Of a stretch of DNA of 29,446 nucleotides, positions 28,794 through 29,446 are shown in pieces. The notes beneath the pieces are model-generated. The model made no database searches. It was not told the DNA's origin and worked only from the letters and a program-made list of their open reading frames with translations. Origin of the DNA: a virus; IMG/VR virus record IMGVR_UViG_3300017755_000061, positions 1 to 29,446 of that record. One strand, written 5' to 3'. How positions within the stretch are numbered: position 1 is the stretch's first letter; each line of letters opens with the position of its first letter. The translations under genes were made by a program, and so were the position numbers.

Positions 28794-29446
28794 TTAATTT
28801 GTGTGTGCAGATAATCCTGCATTATAGTTTTGTAATAATTCGTCTGCTGATAATTCTATATTGTAAAGTCTTATATCATCAATAAGGTTTTCGTATTGTC
28901 TATTTGCTTGTTTGTCAGTACCAATTACTTTTGCAATAGTATTTGTAACATTACCTGAAGAAGTAAAAGTTTTTGTTGTAAAATTAGCATCACCAGGTTC
29001 TTTTAAATAAAATTTACAATTACCTGAACCATCTCTTGTTACACTAAAATAAAACCAATCACCAACTGAAATTGAGTTACTAATATCTTCAAGTTGACCA
29101 CCCCCTGCATAAGCAACATAAGCCCTAACAACACCACTAGCTAAAGTAGTAATTGCAAATGTTGTTGAAGTTGTTGCTCCCCCCCCGTGTGAATATATTA
29201 CATTTAAACTTGAGCCTTTATTAGTGAAACCATATTTTGCCCAACCATCTATTGAGAAGGCTCCTGCACCAAAATCTAAACTATTATCATCAGCTACTTC
29301 TGCATAACCATCTAAACCTGTCTGATTAAGTGAGTTTTGTCTATCTCGAACTGCGTTACCTAAAATATCTTGTGTAGCATTACTTGGGCTAGGTGGTAAA
29401 AACACACCTGAACCATTTGACCAATTTATCATTCCTAATTGTAAAA
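28794..29446 (-). CDS. LamG/jelly-roll receptor-binding protein, C-terminal part (starts at 919 across the junction)
   Basis: This is the 3' half of the gene starting at 919; the frame is open to the right edge and in register with it. Residues 271-482 of the whole protein lie here, starting near MINWSNGSGVFLPPSPSNAT. The second LamG-like domain spans about 311-470: DGYAEVADDNSLDFGAGAFS, FYFSVTRDGSGNCKFYL and a closing NLIDDIRLYNIELSADELLQ, the standard last strand and helix of the fold. An internal ATG at 29432 would start only the second domain, but the continuous frame makes the longer protein likely. Confidence 0.85.
   Translation of the reverse strand, partial: LQLGMINWSNGSGVFLPPSPSNATQDILGNAVRDRQNSLNQTGLDGYAEVADDNSLDFGAGAFSIDGWAKYGFTNKGSSLNVIYSHGGGATTSTTFAITTLASGVVRAYVAYAGGGQLEDISNSISVGDWFYFSVTRDGSGNCKFYLKEPGDANFTTKTFTSSGNVTNTIAKVIGTDKQANRQYENLIDDIRLYNIELSADELLQNYNAGLSAHTN
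29324..29446. repeat. Terminal direct repeat, right copy (circular overlap)
   Basis: Identical to bases 1-123. Joining the two copies restores one lectin-like gene of 483 codons (919 + 530 bases). Confidence 0.95.

Overview
The window is a complete, circularly closed phage genome of about 29,323 bp. Bases 1-123 are repeated exactly at 29324-29446, and one reading frame runs straight through the junction. It is AT-rich. Every protein gene lies on the minus strand; the only plus-strand gene I can support is a tRNA with its own terminator. Large terminase, portal, major capsid protein, XkdF-type protease, tape measure and an overlapping tail-chaperone pair identify a tailed phage, most likely a siphovirus. 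The host is probably a marine member of the Bacteroidota (Flavobacteriia-like). Evidence for that is A-rich leaders without Shine-Dalgarno sequences, a promoter of the Bacteroidota form (TTTG, 19 bp, TATATTTG), and structural proteins resembling those of Bacteroidota phages as I remember them. I see no integrase or repressor system, so I infer a lytic phage.

In transcription order (descending coordinates) the layout is as follows. (1) Early and replication region, 22490 to 17844: many very small genes, a helix-turn-helix protein, a DnaA-domain-IV-like protein, an SSB-like protein, an initiator-like gene carrying iteron-like repeats inside its reading frame, a RusA-type resolvase and a small MazG-like protein. 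No polymerase, helicase or primase is recognisable, so the host replisome is probably recruited. (2) Middle region, 17731 to 15543: a sigma-like factor, a zinc-ribbon protein, a ParB-fold protein and a Mom-family DNA-modification protein. The 3' end of mom is overlapped on the opposite strand by an aberrant tRNA-Gly. (3) Packaging, 15491 to 13744: HNH endonuclease, small terminase, large terminase. (4) Tail, 13049 to 5546: chaperone pair, tail completion proteins, baseplate proteins, fibre and tape measure. (5) Head, 4077 to 1297: protease, scaffold, capsid and probable tail tube. (6) Spike and lectin-like receptor-binding proteins across the circle junction (1187 to 28794), then three small proteins, a large portal fusion and a connector. 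(7) Lysis, about 25001 to 23699, followed by a metallophosphoesterase and a strong terminator at 22572.

Six rho-independent terminators and one hairpin candidate divide the genome into transcription units. The sigma-like factor and Mom sit between the early and structural blocks, which suggests an early-to-late switch with DNA modification before packaging. The most interesting feature is the tRNA-Gly/mom overlap. The tRNA keeps the bacterial glycine identity elements but has a damaged T-stem, and the phage Mu Mom product is adenine carrying a glycinamide group. A role as glycyl donor is a testable inference, not a demonstrated function.
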